The notes under the pieces were generated by a model, which made no database searches, was not told where the DNA came from, and worked only from the letters and a program-made list of their open reading frames with translations. A stretch of 64,000 nucleotides of DNA. Origin: Ulvibacter antarcticus. GTDB lineage: Bacteria; Bacteroidota; Bacteroidia; Flavobacteriales; Flavobacteriaceae. Location of the stretch: positions 558,001 to 622,000 of the forward strand of contig NZ_REFC01000012.1 of NCBI RefSeq assembly GCF_003688405.1, given 5' to 3'. The translations under genes were made by a program, and so were the position numbers. Positions 1-7,360 of this stretch are shown piece after piece; positions within the stretch are counted from its first letter, which is position 1, and every line of letters begins with the position of its first letter.

Positions 1-1
1 T

Positions 2-778
2 CGAAACCCTTTGGCAGGACCTTTCGTTCTCGGACTGAGCAGCGGAGCCAGTCTAGGGGTTGCTTTTCTCATTTTAGGCGCCTCAGCCTTTGGAGGCTTC
101 TTTGGAAGTCTGTTGTTAAGTCAGTGGAGTTTAGTCATTGCCTCAGCCCTGGGAAGTTTTCTAGTGCTTTTAGCAGTATTAGCGGTTACTTTCAGAATTA
201 AGGATACAATGGCGATATTAATCATCGGACTCATGTTTGGAAGCGTTACGGCAGCTGTGGTAGGAGTTCTTTCATATTTTAGTAACGCCGAGCAGCTGCA
301 GCAATTTATATTTTGGTCATTTGGAAGTTTGGGAAATCAATCCTGGCAAGGCGTGTTAATAATGGCTATTTGCTGTTTTATAGGGCTGGCAGTAAGTTTT
401 TTTAGCAGTAAGTCATTAAATGCTCTCTTACTGGGTGAAAATTATGCCCGAAGCATGGGCTTACATATCAAAAAAACAACTTTCGTTATCATACTTGCTA
501 CCAGTATTCTCGCGGGGAGCGTAACGGCTTTTGCAGGTCCCATTGCTTTTGTAGGATTGGCGGTGCCGCATATTACCCGTCAGTATTTTAAAACTTCCAA
601 TCATTTTACACTTATTCCGGCAGTGCTACTTTCAGGCGGAATTTTAATGCTTTTTTGTGATACTGTAGCACAATTACCAATGAGTGAATTTACCTTGCCA
701 ATAAATGCGATCACCTCGTTAATTGGCGCCCCTGTTGTGATTTGGTTGCTGGTTCGAAAACGTAAACTTTTATTTTAA
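2..778 (+). CDS. FecCD-type ABC transporter permease (partial, 5' end outside window)
   Basis: This is the C-terminal part of a polytopic inner-membrane permease of the FecCD/BtuC family, which moves ferric siderophores, haem or cobalamin across the inner membrane. The frame is open to the window edge. It begins with RNPLAGPF..LGLSSGASLG, the conserved family segment (usually RNPLADP..LGISSGA) that lies well inside a full protein, so a TTG at position 11 is not the true start. Several hydrophobic segments follow. A motif resembling the ATPase-contact loop (GPIAFVGLAVPHITR) is visible about 80 residues from the end. The stop codon overlaps the ATG of the ATPase gene by one base, indicating translational coupling. 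The substrate cannot be told from the sequence, but iron-siderophore is the commonest case. Confidence 0.93.
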   Translation, partial: RNPLAGPFVLGLSSGASLGVAFLILGASAFGGFFGSLLLSQWSLVIASALGSFLVLLAVLAVTFRIKDTMAILIIGLMFGSVTAAVVGVLSYFSNAEQLQQFIFWSFGSLGNQSWQGVLIMAICCFIGLAVSFFSSKSLNALLLGENYARSMGLHIKKTTFVIILATSILAGSVTAFAGPIAFVGLAVPHITRQYFKTSNHFTLIPAVLLSGGILMLFCDTVAQLPMSEFTLPINAITSLIGAPVVIWLLVRKRKLLF

Positions 779-1572
779 TGGCTTCGGAAGAAAAACATAT
801 CATATTGGAAACACGCGATCTCGCGGTTGGTTACACTTCCAAGCGGAAATCGGATGTTATCGCTTCCGGGATATCTTTTTCTGTTTCTGAAGGTGAACTC
901 GTTGCCTTAGTTGGCGCGAACGGGATTGGAAAATCTACTTTGCTAAGATCCTTAGCAGGAATGCAAGCTTCTTTGAAAGGTGAAATATTTCTGAAGGGAA
1001 AGCGATTAAGTGAATATGGCATGCTTCAAATGGCAAATGAGTTAAGTGTCGTTCTCACAGAAACTCCCGCGTCAAAAAACTTAACGGTTTTAGAGTTGAT
1101 TTCCCTCGGAAGACAACCTCATACGAATTGGATGGGGACGCTTTCCGAAGAAGATAAAAAAGCAATAAAATTCGCCCTCGAAGCGACAAACACTGAAACT
1201 TTAGCGCAGAGTAAATGCTACGAATTAAGCGACGGACAATTACAAAGAGTATACATAGCACGTGCATTGGCACAGGATACAACGCTAATCATCTTGGATG
1301 AACCAACAACTCACTTGGATCTTTATCACCGTGCATACGTTTTAAAATTGCTTAAAAAACTGGCAAATGAAACTGGCAAAGCAATTCTGTACTCAACTCA
1401 CGAGATCGATCTGGCTATTCAATTAAGTGATAAGATGCTGGTTATGACCCATGAAACCTGTTATTTTGATCGTCCGAAGAACTTAATTGCAGATGGTAGG
1501 TTTGACAGCTTATTTCCAACTGAAACCATTGATTTTGATAAAAATTCGGGGCGGTTTACGATAAAAGAGTAG
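778..1572 (+). CDS. ABC transporter ATP-binding protein, FecE/BtuD type
   Basis: This is the cytoplasmic ATPase that powers the FecCD permease encoded immediately upstream (1-bp overlap). All nucleotide-binding motifs are present: Walker A GANGIGKST at about residues 46-54, signature LSDGQ at 150-154, Walker B LIILDE at 170-175 and the H-loop histidine near 208 (STHEID). The signature is LSDGQ rather than LSGGQ, a common variant in this subfamily. At 264 residues its length is normal for siderophore or cobalamin importers. No periplasmic binding protein is encoded downstream; it probably lies upstream of the window. The gene ends a transcription unit, because a 234-bp gap with a repeat element follows before rmuC. 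Confidence 0.93.
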   Translation: MASEEKHIILETRDLAVGYTSKRKSDVIASGISFSVSEGELVALVGANGIGKSTLLRSLAGMQASLKGEIFLKGKRLSEYGMLQMANELSVVLTETPASKNLTVLELISLGRQPHTNWMGTLSEEDKKAIKFALEATNTETLAQSKCYELSDGQLQRVYIARALAQDTTLIILDEPTTHLDLYHRAYVLKLLKKLANETGKAILYSTHEIDLAIQLSDKMLVMTHETCYFDRPKNLIADGRFDSLFPTETIDFDKNSGRFTIKE

Positions 1573-1603
1573 TTTAAAAATCCAATATTCATTTAAGAAA
1601 AAT

Positions 1604-1661
1604 TGACAGTTCGAGTGTTCTCGATACAAGCCCGATAGCTATCGGGGTCACTCAAACTGAC
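1604..1661. repeat. Dispersed inverted-repeat element, copy 1
   Basis: Imperfect arms TGACAGTTCGAGTG (1604-1617) and its near reverse complement (about 1648-1661) flank a perfect palindrome CCCGATAGCTATCGGG at 1631-1646. TCTCGATACA lies between. The arms match the better-preserved element at 63171-63296 and the half copy at 31611-31666. It lies in the gap between the ABC ATPase gene and rmuC. It may work as a terminator-like stem, or may be a small non-autonomous repeat. Confidence 0.6.
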
Positions 1662-1703
1662 AAGCTTTAATAATTAAGCGGATAAGAGCTAAATGTTTAA
1701 TTG

Positions 1704-1717
1704 GAGTAAATTTACTC
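1704..1717. promoter_or_regulatory. Perfect 14-bp palindrome upstream of rmuC
   Basis: GAGTAAATTTACTC is exactly self-complementary and is flanked by TTG on the left and CCAA two bases to the right. It lies 90 bp upstream of the rmuC start. A TATCTTTA sequence at 1762-1769 could be the -7 box of the rmuC promoter, which would place the palindrome just upstream of the promoter. A role as an operator is inferred only from position and symmetry. Confidence 0.3.
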
Positions 1718-1806
1718 GCCAATTTCTTTAGTAACCTATAGACGAAAAAACAATTTGTGACTATCTTTACTTTCAATTCTGAAAACACATAAAAGGATCA
1801 ATTTAA

Positions 1807-3129
1807 ATGAACGAAACCTTTCTTTTCTTACTACTAGCTGCTATTTGCCTTCTCATTGGGGCATTTATTGGAAACCTTATTGCCAATTTAAAAAGTAAGT
1901 CGGTTACCGGCACTTTGGAAGAGCGACTTACGCAATCTAAATTTCAGGAAGAGAAGCTCAATGAACGGTTCGATCTGTTAAATCAAGAGAGAGAGGCAAT
2001 ACGAAAAGAAAAGGATTTTTTAAATCTGGAACTCACCAAACGCAATTCGGAATTTGAGAATCTGGAGACCAAACTTCGCGAACAGAAAAACGAAGTAGAA
2101 AAACTTCAGGAGAAATTTACCAACGATTTCGAAGTCCTTGCCAATAAGATTCTTGAAAATAAATCGGAAAAATTCACCAAACAGAACAAAGAAAACATTG
2201 ATGTTATCTTGAAACCCCTTCAGGAGAAAATAGAAAAATTTGAAAAGAAGGTAGATGACACTCATAAAGAAAGTATTGACCGTCATGCCATGCTTCGACA
2301 ACAAATTATTGGCTTAAAAGAGCTGAATGAGCAGATGAGCAAGGAGGCGACCAATCTCACCAAAGCCTTAAAAGGTGATAGTAAATTACAAGGGAATTGG
2401 GGAGAATTGGTATTGGAACGCGTACTTGAGAAGAGCGGACTTGAAAAAGACCGGGAATATTTTGTTCAGAACAGTTTTACTACCGACGAAGGAAAACGAG
2501 TGCTTCCCGATGTGGTTTTACACTTACCGGATCAAAAGAAGATGATTATCGATTCCAAGGTATCGTTGGTTGGATATGAACGCTATATCAATGAAGATGA
2601 CGAAAGTTTACGTAAGACATTCCTAAAAGAGCATATCAACTCATTGAAGAAACATATTGATCAATTAAGTGCGAAAAATTATCAAGATATTTATCAGATT
2701 GAAAGTCCGGATTTCGTTTTACTATTTGTACCTATAGAACCTGCTTTCGCGGTCGCACTCAATGAAGACAACAGCCTTTATAACTGGGCATTTGAGAAGA
2801 ATATTGTAATTGTAACTCCTACTACCCTTTTAGCAACTTTGCGTACTATCGACAGCATGTGGAACAATGAAAAGCAGCAACAAAACGCGCTGGAAATTGC
2901 AATCCAAGCAGGAAGGCTATACGATCAATTCGTGAATCTAACTGAAGACCTGCTTAAAGTTGGCAACCAGTTAAACACTGTGAAAGGTAGTTACGACGGT
3001 ACTATGAAAAAATTAACAGGGAAAGGAAATCTTATAACCCGCGTCGAGAAACTCAAAAAACTAGGATCAAAAGCAAGTAAGCAGATTAATGATAAGTTAT
3101 TGAATAAGGCAAATGAAGATTCTGAATAA
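1807..3129 (+). CDS. rmuC: DNA recombination protein RmuC
   Basis: RmuC-family protein, 440 residues, a usual length. An N-terminal membrane helix (residues 4-26) is followed by a long charged coiled coil (about 30-190). The RmuC nuclease-like domain comes next, with conserved segments LQGNWGELVLERVLEKSGL and PDVVLHLPDQKKMIIDSKVS. The fold is related to restriction-enzyme-type nucleases. In E. coli, loss of RmuC raises recombination at inverted repeats, so a role in limiting such rearrangements is known for the family. The biochemical activity is not established here. The ATG at 1807 is the first start and leads directly into the membrane helix. The gene is followed after 17 bp by a small membrane protein gene. 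Confidence 0.93.
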   Translation: MNETFLFLLLAAICLLIGAFIGNLIANLKSKSVTGTLEERLTQSKFQEEKLNERFDLLNQEREAIRKEKDFLNLELTKRNSEFENLETKLREQKNEVEKLQEKFTNDFEVLANKILENKSEKFTKQNKENIDVILKPLQEKIEKFEKKVDDTHKESIDRHAMLRQQIIGLKELNEQMSKEATNLTKALKGDSKLQGNWGELVLERVLEKSGLEKDREYFVQNSFTTDEGKRVLPDVVLHLPDQKKMIIDSKVSLVGYERYINEDDESLRKTFLKEHINSLKKHIDQLSAKNYQDIYQIESPDFVLLFVPIEPAFAVALNEDNSLYNWAFEKNIVIVTPTTLLATLRTIDSMWNNEKQQQNALEIAIQAGRLYDQFVNLTEDLLKVGNQLNTVKGSYDGTMKKLTGKGNLITRVEKLKKLGSKASKQINDKLLNKANEDSE

Positions 3130-3146
3130 ACATTAAAGAAAATATA

Positions 3147-3515
3147 ATGAAAAAAATCCTCTTTATCATTCTTGGCAGCCTGTTAGCAATCTATCTGCTG
3201 TATTTTGCCGTTGTTTATTTTGTGCCATATAGTGAAGGAACACGGGCGGGAGAACTTATTAAATTCAGCCATAAAGGAGTGATCGTAAAAACCTGGGAAG
3301 GCGAGATTAGTCAGGGCATAAGTGGGGCTCAGATATTTTCATTTTCGGTACTGGATCAGGAAGGAGACGTAATTAAGAAAATGCAGGAATATCAAGGACA
3401 GTATGTAAAACTAACTTATGTGGAGCGCTTTGGGACTTTTTTCTTCTGGGGAGACACTAAACATTTTGTATCTGACGTGAGTTTAGAACAATCCCCACAT
3501 TTTAATCGAAACTAA
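3147..3515 (+). CDS. Small membrane-anchored protein, conserved in flavobacteria, function unknown
   Basis: A 122-residue protein with one N-terminal hydrophobic helix (about 3-27), followed by a small extracytoplasmic domain rich in beta-strand-type residues (GVIVKTWEGEI, YVKLTYVERFG). I recall homologues in flavobacteria that carry the name 6-phosphogluconate dehydrogenase. This protein is far too short for that enzyme and has no nucleotide-binding motif, so I do not use the name. It lies 17 bp after rmuC and 1 bp before the thioesterase gene, so the three genes probably form one transcript. The role is not known. Confidence 0.8.
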   Translation: MKKILFIILGSLLAIYLLYFAVVYFVPYSEGTRAGELIKFSHKGVIVKTWEGEISQGISGAQIFSFSVLDQEGDVIKKMQEYQGQYVKLTYVERFGTFFFWGDTKHFVSDVSLEQSPHFNRN

Positions 3516-3516
3516 A

Positions 3517-4074
3517 ATGCAAGATATTCATAAAAACATAGAAGAATCGCAGGTAACCATTTCAGAGTTAATGCTTCCCTCCCACGCCAATTTTGGTGGT
3601 AAGATTCATGGAGGATATATTCTTTCTTTAATGGATCAAATTGCCTTTGCGTGTGCCTCTAAACACAGTCGGAATTACTGTGTCACCGCTTCAGTAGATA
3701 CGGTTGATTTTTTACAACCCATAGAAGTTGGGGAATTAGTTTTGATGAGAGCATCCGTAAATTATGTAGGTAGAACTTCGATGGTTGTTGGAATTCGAGT
3801 AGATACTGAGAACATTCACACCGGAGAAAAAAAGCATTGTAATTCGTCCTATTTCACCATGGTGGCAAAGACCGATGAAGGTGAGAGTGTTGCTGTTCCG
3901 GGACTCATTCTGGATTCTAAAAATGAGATCAGACGTTTTATTAAGAGTGCTAAAAGAGTAGAATTAAAAAAGAATCGGAAATCACTTTTTAGAGATGCCG
4001 ATTTTAAAGCCGAAGATTATTTGGAGGAATTGAAGCAATACAATGTTATCGTTCCTTATAGGTCTAGGGATTAG
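3517..4074 (+). CDS. Acyl-CoA thioesterase, hotdog fold (YciA/BACH type)
   Basis: Hydrolyses acyl-CoA thioesters to free acid and CoA in the cytoplasm. The N-terminal two thirds is a single hotdog domain with HANFGGKIHGGYILSLMDQIA (residues 22-42), which contains the conserved N, GG and D of the acyl-CoA thioesterase family, followed by VDTVDFLQPIEVGE. The C-terminal 50 residues are lysine-rich and helical, extending beyond the core domain. Its 185 residues fit single-domain family members. It starts 1 bp after the small membrane protein gene. The chain-length preference cannot be read from the sequence. Confidence 0.9.
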   Translation: MQDIHKNIEESQVTISELMLPSHANFGGKIHGGYILSLMDQIAFACASKHSRNYCVTASVDTVDFLQPIEVGELVLMRASVNYVGRTSMVVGIRVDTENIHTGEKKHCNSSYFTMVAKTDEGESVAVPGLILDSKNEIRRFIKSAKRVELKKNRKSLFRDADFKAEDYLEELKQYNVIVPYRSRD

Positions 4075-4082
4075 CAAAACAT

Positions 4083-4197
4083 CCTTCCTTAGCCATTCCT
4101 TCGAAGGAAGGGAGTATCTTTTTGCTCTGTTTGATAAATTCCTTTCATAAGCTCGTCAACATAAAAAACCGGCATACAAACAGTAAACCGGTTTTTT
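4083..4197. terminator. Terminator region with two hairpins
   Basis: A CCTTCCTT...AAGGAAGG hairpin (4083-4111) is followed by a stronger one: AAAAAACCGG (4163-4172) pairs with CCGGTTTTTT (4188-4197). The A-tract and T-tract make the second stem usable from both strands. It separates the plus-strand thioesterase gene from the convergent cupredoxin gene that ends at 4219. Confidence 0.8.
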
Positions 4198-4218
4198 TAA
4201 TAATTTTCTATTGCTATT

Positions 4219-4791
4219 TTACTGCTTCGTAACTTTAAAAGAAGCTTCCCTATCACCAGATTTTGCATTCACAAAATACATTCCGCTTTGAAGGCTTGAC
4301 ATTTCAATTTCGGTGATGTTACCATTCGCAGCTCCTTGAAGCACCATTTTACCAAGGACATTGTACACTTGATACGAATCTAACTCGTATAGAGAAGTCA
4401 CCTTTAATCTGTCCTGAACAGGGTTAGGGTAAAAGCTAAGACTCTGTCTGAAATTATCATCAACGGCAGCGACTTGATTTACTGTAATAACACCTTGCAT
4501 ATTTGGATGTACAATACAATCGTATGGATTCGTTCCCGGCACTAAAAAGGTGTAAGAAAATGTAAATGGTGGTGACTGTGTACCACTATCAAAAGTTTCT
4601 GTCGATCCACCAAGACTCCTTACTGAATGAGGCGCACCATCACTCCAAACCCAGTTAACTGTATCACCTTGGTCGATGGTTATCGAGGCATCTGTCCCAA
4701 CTCCAATCGCCCATAAAATTTCATGAGTGGTTTGCGCACTTGCGAATGTCGTTACAAGTGTCAATAAAAAAAGTAGTTTAATTGTTTTCAT
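4219..4791 (-). CDS. Secreted cupredoxin (plastocyanin/azurin-like) with type IX secretion C-terminal domain
   Basis: A blue-copper electron carrier predicted to be exported and then carried across the outer membrane. Residues 1-19 are a signal peptide. Residues about 22-105 form a cupredoxin domain with type I copper ligands His55 (APHSV), Cys92, His95 and Met98 (DCIVHPNMQG). Residues about 115-190 are a Por-type sorting domain (FYPNPVQDRL at its start, GMYFV near the end), which marks substrates of the type IX system. Carrying a copper site on a surface-sorted protein is notable, because most cupredoxins stay periplasmic. It lies 107 bp downstream of the DUF5777 gene on the same strand, next to a cytochrome gene cluster, so a role in extracellular or outer-surface electron transfer is possible. 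That role is inference. Confidence 0.88.
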   Translation of the reverse strand: MKTIKLLFLLTLVTTFASAQTTHEILWAIGVGTDASITIDQGDTVNWVWSDGAPHSVRSLGGSTETFDSGTQSPPFTFSYTFLVPGTNPYDCIVHPNMQGVITVNQVAAVDDNFRQSLSFYPNPVQDRLKVTSLYELDSYQVYNVLGKMVLQGAANGNITEIEMSSLQSGMYFVNAKSGDREASFKVTKQ

Positions 4792-4897
4792 AATAGTTGT
4801 TTTAGGTTAATTTACATTTACTGTTTATATAATTCTCTTTTTCAATTTCTATAAGTTACGTATATTCTTCTTGTCAAGTTTTTACCAGATTTTATAT

Positions 4898-5782
4898 CTA
4901 GAACACTCTACTTATGTTAAATCCGAAGAAAAAATCGCCTTCTCCCCAATCGCCTTGTCCCTGGACTATAAATCCATCTTCGAACATGGCTTGTGCATTG
5001 GTAAAATGCATTTGAAAAACATGCCCGCCGGTTTCAATATCTACCCCGACAGACAATGGGTTCTTAAAACTTGAGTTTTCATTTCTGTTAAGATGTATGC
5101 CGTAATCTGCATTGATGCTCCAGCGTTTTGTTAATTTATATCTCCCTCCTATTCCCATTGCAAATTGATTCGCATTCTCGTCGTAATTTAAGGTGGTTCC
5201 ATCACTCTGAATCACCCGACTTCTGGTTGCCAGATTTTCATGTACATAGGTTGGAGCAACAAGAAGAGACAAGTCTTCACTCATTTTTTTTGAAATCAGT
5301 ACCTGAGTAACATAAGTTAGTCGATCACTAAATTCCAAGTTGGCGTAGTTGTCTTTTTCTAGTGAGGAATTGATCGTCATAAGATTATAGCCTACGATAG
5401 TCACCGGGAACCCTTCCATTTCTTGTGCTACCAAGCGGTATTTTAAATGCATTCCATATTTCTTCTGAAAAGAACTTCGGGCAACACCAACATTTAGCCA
5501 TTCATTAAGTCCGTAAATAAATTTAAGCTGTGTCACCGCGTTGTCCAATCCGAAGAAATCATCAAAACCATTCTTAACCGTTCCGAAGCGATGCGCCACT
5601 ATAAAAAACAAATCCTTCTCACTTGCCAATTTGGTCGATTCGAAATTTACGATTTTCAAACCTTTAAAAGCAGCAATCACCGTTTTATCGACGATTGCTT
5701 CGGCCTCCAGGTCTTCCAATAAATCATCCTGTGAAAAAAGCACCATAGGAATGAAAAATAATAAAAAGTATAATTTTTTCAT
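4898..5782 (-). CDS. DUF5777-family outer-membrane beta-barrel protein
   Basis: A 294-residue exported protein. The signal peptide (MKKLYFLLFFIPMVLFSQ) is followed by a domain with alternating hydrophobic and polar strands and the family hallmark HRFGTVKNGFDDFFGLDNAVTQL. Turns rich in N, G and D, and a terminal aromatic residue (GFNISRVF), fit a beta-barrel inserted by the Bam machinery. The function of the family is unknown. It starts 6 bp after the OB-fold gene in a minus-strand operon that begins with a cytochrome c lipoprotein. I infer that the barrel may be the outer-membrane partner of those redox proteins. Confidence 0.8.
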   Translation of the reverse strand: MKKLYFLLFFIPMVLFSQDDLLEDLEAEAIVDKTVIAAFKGLKIVNFESTKLASEKDLFFIVAHRFGTVKNGFDDFFGLDNAVTQLKFIYGLNEWLNVGVARSSFQKKYGMHLKYRLVAQEMEGFPVTIVGYNLMTINSSLEKDNYANLEFSDRLTYVTQVLISKKMSEDLSLLVAPTYVHENLATRSRVIQSDGTTLNYDENANQFAMGIGGRYKLTKRWSINADYGIHLNRNENSSFKNPLSVGVDIETGGHVFQMHFTNAQAMFEDGFIVQGQGDWGEGDFFFGFNISRVF

Positions 5783-5788
5783 AAATCA

Positions 5789-6166
5789 CTATTTAACGAT
5801 AGTACATTGGTCCAACTTCACTAATTCAAACAAATCATCATATCCTATACATCTACCTTTGATTCTGACTTCCTTGTTCGTTGCAGTCACGGCTGTTTCC
5901 GAAGCCATACTACAATAAACACTAAAATCTATGGTTACCGCTTCGCCCTCAACCTGCGTAACTTTTCCCGTAACGGTGATTGTTCTGTTCAATAGATCTT
6001 CTCCATTTCCGGTTTTAAATCGCTCCAATAAATAAGTCCCCGCAATTTCCAGGCTCGGTTCTTCAGTGCTGATATCCCTGTGATCCTTATACATATAGTT
6101 ATAGGCAAAATACCCACCCACAACAAGCAGGAAGAGTACAACAATAATTTTTCGACGATTGTTCAT
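5789..6166 (-). CDS. Membrane-anchored OB-fold (tRNA_anti-like) protein
   Basis: A 125-residue protein with one N-terminal helix (about 7-25) and an extracytoplasmic OB-fold domain of the tRNA_anti-like type: a strand pattern LNRTITVTGKVTQVEG, then VRIKGRCIGYDDLFELVKLDQC. Members of this family are small periplasmic OB folds and, despite the name, have no shown tRNA function. Two cysteines in the second half could form a disulphide. The gene lies 9 bp after the YceI gene and 6 bp before the DUF5777 gene, so it belongs to the same transcript. Confidence 0.78.
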   Translation of the reverse strand: MNNRRKIIVVLFLLVVGGYFAYNYMYKDHRDISTEEPSLEIAGTYLLERFKTGNGEDLLNRTITVTGKVTQVEGEAVTIDFSVYCSMASETAVTATNKEVRIKGRCIGYDDLFELVKLDQCTIVK

Positions 6167-6175
6167 AATATTTGG

Positions 6176-6724
6176 CTATTGACTTAATGTAAAATTTGCT
6201 GCCACATCCACTTCTTCAGCGATTTTACTACTTACGATAGATGGAATTTTTATATCAAAATCTTCAGGTTTCAGCTTAAATTTTAATGCTACAATAATTG
6301 AGTCGCCTTTCATTGATACCGCTGCAGGTATCGCAATCTTTTTATCTACGCCATGGAGGTTTAAAGTACCTTCAAAAATTAGTTCAGTGTTATCTTCTGA
6401 AAGATCAGAAAGCACAAGATTCTTTATCACTCCTTTAAATGTTGCCTTCGGAAACTTTGTAGATTCGATATAATTCTCGTTGAAATGCTCTTCCATCAAC
6501 GCCACTTTAAAACGGAATCCTTTTATAAGAGCCAAAGCTGCAAATTCACCCGTATCTCCTTTTAACACTGCGCTTACATTATTATGTTGTGCCTTAACTT
6601 CTTCAAAAGAAGGCACAGATGCTTCAAAAGTAATTTCTCCGCTTTTGGTGCTATACTTTTGCTGTGCAATTGAAACAGTTGCAAGACATAGTAAGAAGCA
6701 GAGTATTTTTATTTTAAGTTTCAT
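6176..6724 (-). CDS. YceI-family periplasmic protein
   Basis: An exported 182-residue lipocalin-like beta-barrel of the YceI family, whose characterised members bind isoprenoid-type lipids such as polyprenyl chains or quinones. Residues 1-20 are a signal peptide (cleavage near SIAQQ). The mature part keeps the family pattern: GEITFEASVP at the start, NYIESTKFPKATFKGVI in the middle and a GTLNLHGVDKKI strand typical of the second half. Being cotranscribed with a c-type cytochrome lipoprotein (5 bp upstream) fits the frequent pairing of YceI with respiratory redox proteins. Binding of a quinone here is inference. Confidence 0.87.
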   Translation of the reverse strand: MKLKIKILCFLLCLATVSIAQQKYSTKSGEITFEASVPSFEEVKAQHNNVSAVLKGDTGEFAALALIKGFRFKVALMEEHFNENYIESTKFPKATFKGVIKNLVLSDLSEDNTELIFEGTLNLHGVDKKIAIPAAVSMKGDSIIVALKFKLKPEDFDIKIPSIVSSKIAEEVDVAANFTLSQ

Positions 6725-6729
6725 TTCAA

Positions 6730-7098
6730 TTAATTTTCCAGAAGTCCGTCAGAATTCCATTGTACGATTAAATCAATATCTTGTTGAGGCAATCTCGGTC
6801 CTCCCAATGGCATAAGGCCACTTTCTCCTTCGTTTCTACTAATTCTATCCAATAAGCCACGTGTTTCGACAGCATTTTTAACTAAGGCAAAATTTGTTAA
6901 TGACATGGGCGCTCCATTTTGAGGAGGGTTACTGTGACATGCGCTGCAAATATTTTCAAAAACAAAAGCAACATCCTGATAAGTTACTACCAAAGGCGGA
7001 GGAGCCTGTTGTAGTTCTTCCAAATCATCATAAGTGTGCGTTGTACAACTGCCAAGAATGAGAAAAACAATAGAAGATAAATAGGAAAGTAATTTCAT
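6730..7098 (-). CDS. c-type cytochrome lipoprotein, single haem
   Basis: A 122-residue lipoprotein: the hydrophobic signal ends in the lipobox LGSC with Cys18 as the lipidated residue. It has one haem attachment motif CSACH (Cys51, Cys54, His55). Met96 in LMPLGGP is the likely sixth ligand, and the local pattern SGLMPLGG..LP..DIDLIVQW matches planctomycete/Bacteroidota cytochrome c domains. It should be anchored in the inner or outer membrane on the periplasmic side and carry electrons. It is the first gene of a four-gene minus-strand operon (cytochrome, YceI, OB-fold, DUF5777), with a cupredoxin gene following. Confidence 0.88.
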   Translation of the reverse strand: MKLLSYLSSIVFLILGSCTTHTYDDLEELQQAPPPLVVTYQDVAFVFENICSACHSNPPQNGAPMSLTNFALVKNAVETRGLLDRISRNEGESGLMPLGGPRLPQQDIDLIVQWNSDGLLEN

Positions 7099-7216
7099 AA
7101 ATAGTGGCTATTATTATTCTTAGTCTAAACCTCAGTTTTAATTTGATAAAAAACCTGGTTAAATACCAAAACTGGTCGCGGTTATTGGTTGTTATAGTAA
7201 GAACAGCCCTAATACA

Positions 7217-7250
7217 AAAAACCCTACTTTGTTATCAAAGTAGGGTTTTT
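7217..7250. terminator. Perfect bidirectional terminator after carB
   Basis: AAAAACCCTACTTTG (7217-7231) pairs perfectly with CAAAGTAGGGTTTTT (7236-7250) around a 4-nt loop. It lies 110 bp downstream of the carB stop on the minus strand. The stem is the strongest hairpin seen in this part of the window. Confidence 0.85.
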
Positions 7251-7288
7251 AATAGTTATTGGAAGTTTAAAACAAATGTAAAATTATA

Positions 7289-7337
7289 CAAAGAAGCTTT
7301 GAAGTTAAGAAACTCTACAACTTTGAGTCTTTGGGTC
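7289..7337. repeat. Degenerate period-7 tract
   Basis: Between the terminator and carB the sequence divides into 7-bp units: CAAAGAA, GCTTTGA, AGTTAAG, AAACTCT, ACAACTT, TGAGTCT, TTGGGTC. Units GCTTTGA and AAACTCT, and nearly TGAGTCT, recur at the same spacing at 53346-53380 (GCTTTGA, AACTTTG, AAACTCT, GTGTCTT, TGAATCT). The tract therefore appears to belong to a dispersed family in this genome. Confidence 0.5.
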
Positions 7338-7360
7338 TCTCAATCCAATAACTTCATAAT

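Noticed and set aside
3147-3515. Annotation as 6-phosphogluconate dehydrogenase
   Set aside because: 122 residues with one membrane helix and no dinucleotide-binding motif; the name used for some homologues cannot be right.
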